Positions 1 through 8,448 of a stretch of DNA of 64,000 nt are shown one piece after another (position 1 is the first letter of the stretch; every line of letters begins with the position of its first letter). The position numbers and the translations under genes were made by a program. A model generated the notes under the pieces. The model ran no database searches and was not told where the DNA came from. It was given only the letters and a program-made list of their open reading frames with translations. This stretch comes from Paenibacillus_AB hodogayensis (GTDB lineage: Bacteria; Bacillota; Bacilli; Paenibacillales; NBRC-103111), in contig NZ_BAAAYO010000010.1 of assembly GCF_039536325.1 (NCBI RefSeq), forward strand, positions 496,001-560,000. The letters are read 5' to 3'.

Positions 1-341
1 TAGCCTACGATGGCCTGCTTGACCTGCAGAGGGGTATATTCCGCAATCGGGATTCCTTGCTGCACCGCGGCGAGCATCAGCACGCCTCTGGCCTGGCCGA
101 CAGTCATTGCCGTCGTTACGTTTTTATTGAAAAACAATTTCTCGATCGCCATCGCGTCCGGCTTGTATTTATCGATCAAATGCACGGTCGCCTCGTACAC
201 TTCCTGAAGTCGCACGGCCGGGTCGGTCGTCGACTCCGTCTGGATGCTCCCGTACTGGACGGGAGTCAGCTTATGCCCCTGCTTGTCGATAAAGCCGAAT
301 CCCACGATCGCAATGCCCGGGTCGATACCCAATACGCGCAC
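1..341 (-). CDS. ruvC: Holliday junction endonuclease RuvC (3' end off the left edge)
   Basis: RuvC resolves Holliday junctions together with the RuvAB branch-migration motor. The visible 113 codons open with the RNase H-fold strand VRVLGIDPGIAIVGFG, which carries the first catalytic Asp, and continue to the AIEKLFF motif with the second acidic residue (about residue 68) and the following NKNVTTAMTVGQARGV helix. The start is a GTG chosen because GAGGGG lies six to seven bases upstream; another in-frame GTG lies five codons earlier. The reading frame runs off the left edge, where ruvA and ruvB would be expected. It is divergent from the AAA+ gene. Bacillus subtilis uses RecU instead of RuvC, so the gene helps place the organism. 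The identity is clear from the motifs; the C-terminal acidic residues are outside the window. Confidence 0.93.
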   Translation of the reverse strand, partial: MRVLGIDPGIAIVGFGFIDKQGHKLTPVQYGSIQTESTTDPAVRLQEVYEATVHLIDKYKPDAMAIEKLFFNKNVTTAMTVGQARGVLMLAAVQQGIPIAEYTPLQVKQAIVG

Positions 342-530
342 TACAAAGCCCCTCACTCTCGACAATAAGCGAACATATGTGTTCTATTTGCCATTATAAC
401 AAATGAAACGAACGTTGGACAGCGTTAAGCGGCTCCGAACCGGACTAGGCAAATGCAGGTATGGGGATTAGAATGAAATGGAAGTCGGATCACCGGCCGG
501 ACCGGCCGGCCAATCGTCAGGAGGAACACC

Positions 531-2156
531 ATGAAGCCAAATATTTTCTTGAAAGAACTCGAATATTTGATCCGTGCCCGGTACAGCGTCATTTACGTAG
601 ATACGATCGAGGAGGAACGCGCCCTGCAGCTGGTCGAGCAGGTCGGGTCCGGCCTGGGCAAGCGGATCGTGACCTGGACCTGTACGCGGGGTCTGGAGCT
701 GAACGGCAAAATCATCGACAAAACAGCCGATTTCCGCGCGGCGCTACACGTGGCCGGAGAGCTGGCCAAGGAGCCGACCTTGTTCGTCTGGTTCGATCTT
801 CATCCCTACATGAAGGAATACGCCTCTCCGGTGCCCATTCGCGCCTTCCGCGAGTTTTCGCAGCAAATCCGCAGCGGGCTTCCGTCCAATTCGATCGTCA
901 TCTCGCCTGCCATGGATATTCCGCCGGAGCTGCAGAAGGAGATTACGATTCTCGATCTGCCGCTTCCCGAGCTGGAGGAAGTCAAGCAGATTATTATCGA
1001 GTTTGCCGACGTTTACCAAGATAAGCCTGGCGTCACGATCGACCGGTCCAAAGAAATCGTCGACGCGCTCGCCCGCGCCGCAGTCGGCCTGACCCGCGCA
1101 GAGATCGAGAATTGCTTGGCGAAGGCGCTTGTCAAGGACCGCAGCCTTTCTGTGGACGATGTAGCTGCCATGCTTGAGGAAAAACGGCAAATCATACGCA
1201 AATCGGGCATACTCGAATACGTCGCCACCGAGCATATGCAATTGGACGACATCGGCGGCCTGCAAAATTTGAAGCGTTGGCTGGAACGCCGCCGCGCGTC
1301 GTATACGGAGGAAGCCCGCACATTCGGCATCGATTGGCCGAAAGGCGTGCTGCTGGTCGGCGTGCCGGGCTGCGGCAAAAGCCTATGCGCGAAAAGCGTC
1401 GCGGCGGCATGGCAAATGCCTTTGCTGCGCCTCGATCTCGGCCGGGTATTCTCTGGACTGGTCGGCTCGTCGGAAGCGAATATGCGTACCGCCTTGGCGA
1501 TGTGCGAAGCCGTCTCGCCCTCGATCGTCTGGATCGACGAGATCGAGAAAGCGCTGGCCGGATCGCGGCAAGGCTCTTCGGATGGCGGCACTGCCACACG
1601 CGTGTTCGGTACGCTGCTGACCTGGATGCAGGAGAAGAAAAGCCCCGTCTTTATTTTCGCTACGGCCAACGATATCGCCAAGCTGCCGCCGGAGCTGCTG
1701 CGCAAAGGCCGGTTCGACGAAATCTTTTTCGTCGATCTGCCCAACGAAGAGGAGCGCCGCGAAATTTTCCACATCCATCTGTCTCGCCTGCAGAGGGACC
1801 CTGCCCGCTTCGATCTGGACAGGCTGGTGGAGTTGTCCGGCGAAACGCGTTGGGGGGAAGCCGTCAGGCTGACCGGCTCGGAGATCGAGGCGGCGGTCCG
1901 CGAAGGCTTGCTGGAAGCGTACTACAGACGAACGGCGGAAGGAGACCCGCTCCGCGATCTCGAAACCGCGGATATCGTCAGCGCCATCGAGCGTTCCGTA
2001 CCGCTAGCCCGCATGCGGGGAGAGGATATCAGGGAGATGCGCGATTGGGCCAGCCAAAACGCGGTGCGGGCCAGCGCCCCGGCAGCGGGAACGGCGGCCT
2101 CTTCCTTGGCGGCGGACGCCGGAGAGTCGACTGTAGGACGAAGCATCGATTTTTAA
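531..2156 (+). CDS. AAA+ ATPase of the Ycf46-like type
   Basis: A 541-residue cytoplasmic AAA+ protein. The N-terminal 230 residues resemble the degenerate ATPase half of Ycf46-like proteins (opening MKPNIFLKELEYLIRARYSV). The second half is a complete AAA module: Walker A GVPGCGKS near residue 277, Walker B SIVWIDEIEKAL near 330, a sensor region FATANDI near 378, and RKGRFDEIF with candidate arginine finger near 393. The Ala/Ser-rich last 35 residues look disordered. AGGAGG lies six bases before the ATG. It is transcribed alone, against its neighbours, and ends in a strong hairpin. The family is widespread but its substrate is not established, so no pathway is assigned. Location beside ruvC and bofC gives no firm hint. 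Confidence 0.85.
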   Translation: MKPNIFLKELEYLIRARYSVIYVDTIEEERALQLVEQVGSGLGKRIVTWTCTRGLELNGKIIDKTADFRAALHVAGELAKEPTLFVWFDLHPYMKEYASPVPIRAFREFSQQIRSGLPSNSIVISPAMDIPPELQKEITILDLPLPELEEVKQIIIEFADVYQDKPGVTIDRSKEIVDALARAAVGLTRAEIENCLAKALVKDRSLSVDDVAAMLEEKRQIIRKSGILEYVATEHMQLDDIGGLQNLKRWLERRRASYTEEARTFGIDWPKGVLLVGVPGCGKSLCAKSVAAAWQMPLLRLDLGRVFSGLVGSSEANMRTALAMCEAVSPSIVWIDEIEKALAGSRQGSSDGGTATRVFGTLLTWMQEKKSPVFIFATANDIAKLPPELLRKGRFDEIFFVDLPNEEERREIFHIHLSRLQRDPARFDLDRLVELSGETRWGEAVRLTGSEIEAAVREGLLEAYYRRTAEGDPLRDLETADIVSAIERSVPLARMRGEDIREMRDWASQNAVRASAPAAGTAASSLAADAGESTVGRSIDF

Positions 2157-2172
2157 GCCCTGCTGGAATTGA

Positions 2173-2251
2173 AAAGAAGACCGCCGGTTCGCCGGGAGGC
2201 TCTCATCCGGATTCGGACAGGGAGCCGCCTGGCTGATCCGGCGGTCTTCTT
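2173..2251. terminator. Long hairpin between the AAA+ gene and bofC, probably bidirectional
   Basis: AAGAAGACCGCCGG at 2174-2187 pairs with CCGGCGGTCTTCTT at 2238-2251, with a second inner stem (GGAGGCTC against GAGCCGCC). Plus-strand transcripts end in CTTCTTG; on the minus strand the stem is followed by CTTCTTTTC. The placement between two convergent genes fits a shared terminator. Confidence 0.8.
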
Positions 2252-2291
2252 GTTGCGGCCCGGTTTTGTCCGGACTTTTGACTGGCCTTGC

Positions 2292-2990
2292 TCATGTCCC
2301 CGTTCCCCGGGCGGACTTCATCACCCGTTCGCTTTCCTCTACGGCGAACTCGCTGAACGTCGACAGCACGCTGTTATACTCCTCCATGTCCAAGACGCGG
2401 ATTCCTTGCTTCAACTGACCGACGGCATCGGGGTGCAGACTGCTTTCCAGATACCCCATGTTCAGCTGAAAAAAAGTACGGATCACTTTCTCGTCGTCCG
2501 GCGGTCCTTCGAACAAGGACAAGTTTCCGGTTTTGTCCAAACCGAAATAAGCGTTGCTCTTGCAGGCGGGGGACAAGTCGTCGATATGCTCGGAGAAGCT
2601 GACGCTGCCGTCCTCGCGAAGCTCGACCTGCCATTCCGGATGCTCCGCATGCAGCTTGATCGCATCATCGGGCCCCATTCGGCCGATAAGCAAGTTTTCC
2701 TCGCCGCATACGTACGTCTTGTGCATGAAAACGTCGCGGATGCCGCCGGACTCGCGAAGCTGCTTCCACACTTGCAGCGTTTGCTCCGATTGCCGGTCCT
2801 GTTGCGCCGTTCCGCCTCCCGGCACGGCCATCGTTTGCGCCACATCGCGTCCGGGAGCGTCCGGAGAACCGTAAGTACGAAAAGTCAATAGCCCGGCCGT
2901 CGCGGCCACGATGAAAAAGCCAAGCGACAACCATCGTCTTTTTTGCCGAAGACGTTTCTTCAGTTGCTTGTACAGGCTTGACAAGTTCAT
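2292..2990 (-). CDS. bofC: Forespore regulator BofC
   Basis: BofC is made in the forespore and restrains SpoIVB, timing activation of pro-sigma-K processing. The 232-residue product has a basic N terminus, one membrane/signal segment (about residues 20-37, LSLGFFIVAATAGLLTF) and a C-terminal domain with the BofC-like run LREDGSVSFSEHIDDLSPAC. The ATG follows AAAGGGGA by five bases. The spoIVFA/spoIVFB targets of this checkpoint lie 18 kb away in the same window. A sigma-G-like promoter can be proposed just upstream (3024-3054). Synteny with bofC near safA and ruv genes in Bacillus supports the call. Confidence 0.88.
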   Translation of the reverse strand: MNLSSLYKQLKKRLRQKRRWLSLGFFIVAATAGLLTFRTYGSPDAPGRDVAQTMAVPGGGTAQQDRQSEQTLQVWKQLRESGGIRDVFMHKTYVCGEENLLIGRMGPDDAIKLHAEHPEWQVELREDGSVSFSEHIDDLSPACKSNAYFGLDKTGNLSLFEGPPDDEKVIRTFFQLNMGYLESSLHPDAVGQLKQGIRVLDMEEYNSVLSTFSEFAVEESERVMKSARGTGT

Positions 2991-3023
2991 GAGAATCCCC
3001 TTTGCGGTACTAGATTTTTTTTC

Positions 3024-3054
3024 TAGTTTTCCCAGCAGGGGATTCCCTTATACA
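3024..3054 (-). promoter_or_regulatory. Candidate sigma-G promoter of bofC
   Basis: Reading the minus strand, TGTATA (3049-3054), an 18-base spacer and AAAACTA (3024-3030) resemble sigma-G elements (TGAATA / CATACTA). bofC is known to be forespore-expressed in Bacillus. The match is imperfect. The -10 region overlaps a small palindrome, ACTAGA-A6-TCTAGT, in the bofC leader. Confidence 0.4.
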
Positions 3055-3110
3055 CAAGAGCCTATACGGTATACCGTTCCCGAATCGATAAGATCAGCTC
3101 AGACTTGTCA

Positions 3111-3219
3111 CTAGTACAAAGTCAGAGCTAATCCTGTGTATTCGGGAAGACTTGCTCCCTTGCGGTGCAAGGGATTCGTTCATTCCACGAATACGGTTTA
3201 AGGTCTGACTTTGTACTAG
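3111..3219. repeat. 109-base imperfect palindrome touching the safA stop codon
   Basis: CTAGTACAAAGTCAGA at 3111-3126 is the exact reverse complement of 3204-3219. Inside are GTATTCG/CGAATAC arms offset by two bases and a central 7-bp hairpin CCCTTGC-GGT-GCAAGGG (3157-3173). The safA stop TAG (3216-3218) lies inside the right arm. The structure could be a small non-coding mobile element (MITE/REP-like) or an elaborate terminator. No long T-run follows it, which makes a plain terminator less likely. Confidence 0.6.
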
Positions 3220-4886
3220 CTGCGAATCCAAGGCTGATTTTGCTTTTTGGACGACTTGGTCGCCGTTTTCTGCTTGCGCTTCGTTCTCGTCTTCGTGCTG
3301 ACCGTCAATTTCGTCGGCGGCGCTTTGTCCGTACGCGTCGCATCAGCCGGTTCGAACGGAGCGAGACCGATATCACCGGTGCGGTCGTCGCGTCCGACGC
3401 AGCCGCAGTCCTCGGCCTGCATCAACGAGGCATGCGGAGACAACGACGACGGATAAGCTTCGGCCGGCATCGCGTAAGGCATGCCGAACATTCCTTGTGC
3501 CGGATATCCGTACCCTTGCTGGCAAGGCAGACACGGGACGCCGGAAGCCGACGGTATGCCGAACGGCTGCTGCTGAGCGAAGGGGGATACGTTAGCCGGT
3601 GCCTGGGACGGATGCCAGCCGTCGATCGGGAAAGGTGAGGCCGAGGCGCCTCCGATACCGGGATATTTCTCCTTGGAAGCGGGCACATGGGCGACAGGCG
3701 ATACTTGCGGCGCATTCGGTCCCATGGCAAACGGACTGAATGCATTGACATTAGCCTGCTGGGCTTCGACCTGCTCATTCGGCGCATGGTGCTCGGGCAT
3801 TATCGAGTTGTTGTCATAGCCCCATGGGAAAGCCGAGGGAAACGACTGTTCCGGGCTTTGTGCAAACGGATGGAACGGCTGGGCGGTCGGGGTATTGGAG
3901 AAGTAAGGCATCATTTGCGGCATCTGGTTCATCGGCTGCATCATCGGCTGCATATTCATGGGCATAGGCATGGGCATAGGCATGGGCTGCTGCATGTGGC
4001 CAAAAGGCGAAACAGGATGCGATTGGGACAACTCGGGCATCATCGCATAAGGCTCGGCCTTGCCTTTACCTTTGCCTTTGCTTTTCCCGTGATCGACCGG
4101 CGCCACCTGTGCCGGTTGCAAGTTATAAGGCTGGAAGGCCTCCATCGCCGGCATCGAATACTGGAGGAACGGAAATTCGGCCTCATGATCGGCCATCTTC
4201 GGCTTGGTGCTCTCCGCATGCTCCTTCTTGCCGGGCCATACCGGCAGCTCCGGCTTCGCTTCCACGATGGCCTCGACATGCACATTGACCGTTTCCGGCA
4301 TGTGCTTTTCCGCGGCCAACTGCTCGTTCACATGCTCGTTCATGTGCTCATTTACATGTTCATTCATGTGCTCGTTCACATGCTCATGCATGTGTTCGTT
4401 CAAGTGTTCGTTCATGTGCTCATTCAGGTGTTCGTTCATTGGTTCGTGCAACTGCGGATTGACAAGGTTGTTCGCATGCCAATCGGTGTGCTCTGCCCCT
4501 CCGACTGCCGGTTCGGTGGCGAGATGCCCGGTATCGGTCGGCGTCTCTTCGGCGAGGTTCGGAATATACACGATATCGCCGGTCATGAGCACGTTCGGGT
4601 TTTTCAAATGCGGATTCGCATCGATAACGGCCTTGAGCGGCACGTTCCATGCTTTGGCGAGCTTCCACAACGAATCCCCTTGTACGACGACGTGCTTATG
4701 CACGATCGCTCCTGACGGAGCCGGAACGCTTACGGCCGCAGATGGAATTTTAATTTTCATGCCGACGTCGATTTTGTCGGGATTGGCAAGCTGGCTGTTG
4801 AATGAAATCAGCTTTTGCAGCTCGATCCCATACTTTTTGGCGATGTGAAAGAGCGTTTCTCCCTTTTTCACCAGATGGATTTTCAC
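3216..4886 (-). CDS. safA: Spore coat morphogenetic protein SafA-like, two LysM domains
   Basis: SafA organises the inner spore coat and is brought to the forespore surface through LysM and SpoVID contacts; a spoVID gene is present at 40.5-42.0 kb. The 556-residue protein has LysM 1 at about residues 2-47 and LysM 2 at about 71-117. Ten NEHM/NEHL/NEHV-type tetrapeptides follow (about 145-188), then a long low-complexity stretch rich in Met, Pro, Gln and His (PMPMPMPMNM near 310), a cysteine pair, and a Lys/Thr-rich basic end. The GTG start has GGGAGG ten bases upstream. The frame happens to stay open through the N gap into pheA, but the two are separate genes. Calling it SafA rests on LysM architecture and on pheA/bofC synteny; the tail is not conserved in sequence with Bacillus SafA. 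Confidence 0.78.
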   Translation of the reverse strand: MKIHLVKKGETLFHIAKKYGIELQKLISFNSQLANPDKIDVGMKIKIPSAAVSVPAPSGAIVHKHVVVQGDSLWKLAKAWNVPLKAVIDANPHLKNPNVLMTGDIVYIPNLAEETPTDTGHLATEPAVGGAEHTDWHANNLVNPQLHEPMNEHLNEHMNEHLNEHMHEHVNEHMNEHVNEHMNEHVNEQLAAEKHMPETVNVHVEAIVEAKPELPVWPGKKEHAESTKPKMADHEAEFPFLQYSMPAMEAFQPYNLQPAQVAPVDHGKSKGKGKGKAEPYAMMPELSQSHPVSPFGHMQQPMPMPMPMPMNMQPMMQPMNQMPQMMPYFSNTPTAQPFHPFAQSPEQSFPSAFPWGYDNNSIMPEHHAPNEQVEAQQANVNAFSPFAMGPNAPQVSPVAHVPASKEKYPGIGGASASPFPIDGWHPSQAPANVSPFAQQQPFGIPSASGVPCLPCQQGYGYPAQGMFGMPYAMPAEAYPSSLSPHASLMQAEDCGCVGRDDRTGDIGLAPFEPADATRTDKAPPTKLTVSTKTRTKRKQKTATKSSKKQNQPWIRS

Positions 4887-4944
4887 CGGACTGAAACCTC
4901 CCGTTGTCTTGAAATAACAATACAGTGTATGCAAGCTTTGGGCG

Positions 4945-4996
4945 NNNNNNNNNNNNNNNNNNNNNNNNNNNNNNNNNNNNNNNNNNNNNNNNNNNN
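4945..4996. other. Assembly gap (52 Ns)
   Basis: A run of N from 4945 to 4996 hides the stop codon of pheA and the start of the pheA-safA intergenic region. The length may be an estimate. Any reading frame running across it is artefactual. Confidence 0.99.
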
Positions 4997-5864
4997 CTGC
5001 GCTGTGGTAAGCGAATATCGGATAAGAGCCCAAGGTGCGCACTTGGCAGCCGATAGCCTCGATTTCCTGTAAAGCGGCGGGAAGCAGCACGGTATCGAGC
5101 GACATCTCGATATCCATATAGAAATAGTAACTGCCAAGTTTCTTCTTCGTCGGCCGCGACTCGATTTTGGACAGGTTGATGCGCCGCCAGGCAAAGGCCG
5201 AAAGCACCTGATGCAGCGCCCCCGGGTAATCCTCGGGCAGCGTGACGAGGATCGTTGTCTTTTGCTGGTCGGAGCAGTGCTTGGCCAGCCGGTCCTTGCC
5301 GACAACGATAAAGCGGGTATAGTTGTTGTCATGATCGGTAATGTTCTCGGCCAACAAATCGAGTCCGTACAGTTCGGCCGACATGCGCGTGCCGATCGCA
5401 GCAACCGTCTCGTCCCCGGACTCCATCGCCATTCGCACGCCTTCCGCCGTGCTGCTCACATATTCGAACTCGGCGTTCGGCAGCTTGCTGCGCAAAAACT
5501 CCTGACACTGCGCAACCGCCACATCCTTGGAGACGATGCGCCTGACCGAGGCGAACTGCGCTTCCCCGGAGGCGGCCGCAGCTGGCTTCCGTCCGATCAG
5601 ATTTTGGATGGACGGGTATACCCATTCCCCTTGGATGGGCAGCGTCTCTTCTTCGACTAACAGGTCGATATGATGTTTGACCGAACCTTCAATCGTGTTC
5701 TCGATCGGGACGACGCCATAATCGACCGTTCCGTCTGCCGTTGCCGCGAACACGTCGGACATTAGCGCATAGGGCACGAATTCGTAAGGCCCTTCCGCGA
5801 AAAAATAGCGGGCCGATTCCTGGGACACAGTCCCTTCGGGCCCGAGAAAAGCGATCCGTTTCAC
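4997..5864 (-). CDS. pheA: Prephenate dehydratase (3' end in the N gap)
   Basis: PheA converts prephenate to phenylpyruvate, the committed step to phenylalanine. The 289 visible codons hold a periplasmic-binding-like PDT domain (opening VKRIAFLGPEGTVSQESA, with the catalytic-region motif NNYTRFIVVG near 195) and a C-terminal ACT domain containing the Phe-binding motif KIESRPTKK. The visible part reaches the LGSYP motif that usually lies close to the C terminus, so only a few residues are missing. The GTG start has AAGGAG eight bases upstream; a longer frame opening 14 codons earlier lacks such a site. It has its own promoter and lies downstream of the thrB terminator hairpin, so it is probably not co-transcribed with hom-thrB. 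Confidence 0.94.
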
Positions 5865-5922
5865 GTGCGATAAGCTCCTTCTCGTCGACAGTTCTTGGAA
5901 AGCCAATGCTGCCTTTTTTCAG

Positions 5923-5952
5923 ATCGTATCACTAATGGATAGCGGAATGCAA
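5923..5952 (-). promoter_or_regulatory. Candidate sigma-A promoter of pheA
   Basis: On the minus strand TTGCAT (5947-5952), 18-base spacer, TACGAT (5923-5928), followed about 60 bases later by the pheA start. It lies between the thrB terminator hairpin and pheA. Confidence 0.5.
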
Positions 5953-5968
5953 TAGCTCTCGTAACGTA

Positions 5969-6011
5969 CAAAGCTCTTTAAGCCGGCGCCTCGGCCGGAT
6001 AAAGAGCTTTG
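5969..6011 (-). terminator. Hairpin after thrB
   Basis: CAAAGCTCTTTA at 5969-5980 pairs with TAAAGAGCTTTG ending at 6011, and an inner CCGGC/GCCGG stem closes the loop. The arms are long and exact but the T tail is short. It separates thrB from pheA. Confidence 0.7.
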
Positions 6012-6027
6012 AATGGCGGTCTGCGCT

Positions 6028-7035
6028 TTACGCGTGGACATGCGCCCGGATATTATCGATCAGCGGCACGGCAGAGTCGAAATGCGTCAACACCGTTGCG
6101 CCTTCCGCGCTCACCTTCAGCCACATCGTGTCCGCCTCGATGCCGTTGGCGCGCAGCGTATCGATCAGGAAGCGCTCCAGCTCCGCTCCACGGCCTTGCT
6201 GGCCGTCCGCAAGCGCCAGCAGTGTCGGTCCCGCCCCGCTCAAGGCAACGCCCAGTGCGCCGTGATCTTCCGCAGCTGCCAAAATATCGCTCATGCCTGG
6301 AACGAGCGGGGCGCGGTACGGCTGATGCAGCGCATCCTTCATCGCATAGCGGATCATATCGTAGCGTCCGGTGCAAAATGCTGCAACAAGCAAGGAAGCA
6401 TGACCGATATTGAACACCGCGTCCTTCATCGGCACCTGCTCGGGCAGTACATGGCGCGCCTTCTCGGTCGAGAGCTGGAAGCGCGGAATCGCGACGAGCA
6501 CCTCGAGGCGATCATCCGGTACGACACGGATATGCTCTGCTCGCTGGCCGTCCCAGAATGCAACCGTCAGCCCGCCGAACAACGAGGCTCCGACGTTGTC
6601 GGGATGCTTCTCCAGCGCCGACGCCATCTGGAACAGCTCGTGCCGAGACAGCTTGTCGCCGATCAAAGCATTCGCCGCCACCAGTGCGCCGACGATCGCC
6701 GAGGCGCTGCTGCCGAGTCCCCGGGTCAGCGGAATATCGCTGTACATCGCGATATCCAGTTCGGGGCAATCCACGCCGGCTTTTTCGAATACTTGCTGCG
6801 CCACCTTGTACACCAGATTGGACTTGTCGGTCGGCACTCCGGTCATCTGATCGCCGTACAGCCGAATTTCCGTATGCTCGGCGACGCCCATCTCGATCCA
6901 GGCGTACAGCCCGAGCGCCATCCCCAGGGCGTCGAAACCCGGACCCAGATTGGCCGTGCTGGCCGGAATTTGTACATACACTTTCGAATTGCCGGGCTGG
7001 CCGGCTTTATTGCTTCTTTCCCCCGTCAAACTCAT
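6028..7035 (-). CDS. thrB: Homoserine kinase
   Basis: ThrB phosphorylates homoserine with ATP, giving the substrate of threonine synthase. The 335-residue protein is a GHMP kinase: the N-terminal motif IPASTANLGPGFDALG (about 24-39), the ATP-binding motif LTRGLGSSASA near residue 107, and the C-terminal GAGPTLLAL motif near 280. GGAGGG lies about nine bases before the ATG. It follows hom by 42 bases, and thrR stands at the head of the operon. In Bacillus subtilis thrC lies between hom and thrB; it is absent here and must be encoded elsewhere. Confidence 0.96.
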   Translation of the reverse strand: MSLTGERSNKAGQPGNSKVYVQIPASTANLGPGFDALGMALGLYAWIEMGVAEHTEIRLYGDQMTGVPTDKSNLVYKVAQQVFEKAGVDCPELDIAMYSDIPLTRGLGSSASAIVGALVAANALIGDKLSRHELFQMASALEKHPDNVGASLFGGLTVAFWDGQRAEHIRVVPDDRLEVLVAIPRFQLSTEKARHVLPEQVPMKDAVFNIGHASLLVAAFCTGRYDMIRYAMKDALHQPYRAPLVPGMSDILAAAEDHGALGVALSGAGPTLLALADGQQGRGAELERFLIDTLRANGIEADTMWLKVSAEGATVLTHFDSAVPLIDNIRAHVHA

Positions 7036-7077
7036 GCGTTAGCGCCCTCCAGCCTGCGAATGGCTTCCACTTTCTTT

Positions 7078-8364
7078 TTAACCCTCGACGCGGTACACGC
7101 TCTTGATCATCTTGATCACTTCAAGCGACTCGAATTCCGCCAACACCCGGTTCATGCTGGCCAGGCTGGCGTTATGCGTCACGATTACGATCTCGGCTTC
7201 GGATATCGTCTGGTTCGGCTGCTGTACGACCGATTCGAGACTGACCTCGCACTCGGCAAACACTTGCGTAATTTTCGCCAACACCCCGGCCTTGTCCTCT
7301 ACATGCAACCGCACAAAAAATTTGGAGGCGATCTGTTCTTCCGTTTTCAGCTTCTTTTCTTTGTACGGTACGAACATCGTCCGTCCGTTGACGCCGAGCT
7401 TCAGGTTTTTGACGACGGCGACCAAATCCGCCACTACCGAAGTGGCCGTCGGCATCTCGCCGGCACCCGGACCGTAGAACATGGTTTCTCCTACCGCTTC
7501 CCCGTACACGTATACCGCGTTGAACACGCCGCCTACCGATGCGAGCGGATGCGTCTTGCGCACGAGCGTCGGCTGCACGCTTACGCTAATCAGATCGTCC
7601 TGGCGCTCGGCGATCCCCAGCAGCTTCACTTCGTAGCCGAGGCTTTTGCCGTACTGGATATCTTCCTTGGACACTTGGGAAATGCCCTTCGCCTGAACGT
7701 CGCCAAGCCCGAGGCTTGTATGAAAACCGAGCGTGCCAAGAATGGCCATTTTGCGGGCCGCGTCAAGCCCCTCCACGTCAGAGGTCGGATCGGACTCCGC
7801 ATAGCCGAGCTCCTGCGCTTCCTTCAACACGTCTTCGTAGGAAGCTCCTTCCTGGCTCATTTTGGTCAGGATATAGTTGGTGGTGCCATTGACGATCCCT
7901 ATAATTTTCGTAATCCGGTCGGACGAGAAGCCCTCAATCAGCGTGCGGATGATCGGGATGCCCCCAGCTACACTTGCTTCATATAATACGTCGCAGTTTT
8001 TCTCCGCGGCTTTGTTCAATATTTCCGGTCCGTGCAGAGCCATCAGGTCTTTGTTCGCCGTAACGACATGCTTGCCTTTGTCCAGCGCGGCCAAAATATA
8101 AGTCTTGGCCGGCTCGATGCCGCCCATCACTTCGACGACGATGTCGATGTCCGGGTCGTTGACGATGTCCCAGCCGTCTTCCGTGATCCGGTCCGCCTCT
8201 ACCGCATAGCGGCGAGCTTTGCTTTTATCCTGAACGAGCACTTTCTCGACGCGGATCGTGGACCCTACCTGTTTCTGCAAATCGTCCTGATGCCCTTCGA
8301 TGATCCGCAGCACACCCGTTCCGACCGTGCCCATGCCGAGCAATCCCACTTTGATTGGTTCCAT
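7078..8364 (-). CDS. hom: Homoserine dehydrogenase with ACT domain
   Basis: Reduces aspartate semialdehyde to homoserine using NAD(P)H, the branch step to threonine and methionine. The 428 residues begin with a Rossmann motif LLGMGTVGTGVLRIIEG. The catalytic domain carries GIVNGTTNYILTKM near 171 and the ESDPTSDVEGLDAARK run near 208. An ACT domain fills about residues 350-428 and is the expected site for threonine feedback. GGAGGAG lies nine bases before the ATG. It sits between thrR and thrB on one transcript. Confidence 0.97.
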   Translation of the reverse strand: MEPIKVGLLGMGTVGTGVLRIIEGHQDDLQKQVGSTIRVEKVLVQDKSKARRYAVEADRITEDGWDIVNDPDIDIVVEVMGGIEPAKTYILAALDKGKHVVTANKDLMALHGPEILNKAAEKNCDVLYEASVAGGIPIIRTLIEGFSSDRITKIIGIVNGTTNYILTKMSQEGASYEDVLKEAQELGYAESDPTSDVEGLDAARKMAILGTLGFHTSLGLGDVQAKGISQVSKEDIQYGKSLGYEVKLLGIAERQDDLISVSVQPTLVRKTHPLASVGGVFNAVYVYGEAVGETMFYGPGAGEMPTATSVVADLVAVVKNLKLGVNGRTMFVPYKEKKLKTEEQIASKFFVRLHVEDKAGVLAKITQVFAECEVSLESVVQQPNQTISEAEIVIVTHNASLASMNRVLAEFESLEVIKMIKSVYRVEG

Positions 8365-8448
8365 CGTTTTTTCTCCTCCTGATCGTAAACCGCCGCGCCT
8401 TTCTTCCGACGCGAACGGGGTATACGTATGTGTGCATCGACGCCGTCG

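Noticed and set aside
3216..5906. One 896-residue LysM-prephenate dehydratase protein
   Set aside because: The frame crosses an N gap. Each half has its own start and ribosome site, and pheA ends at its family C terminus.
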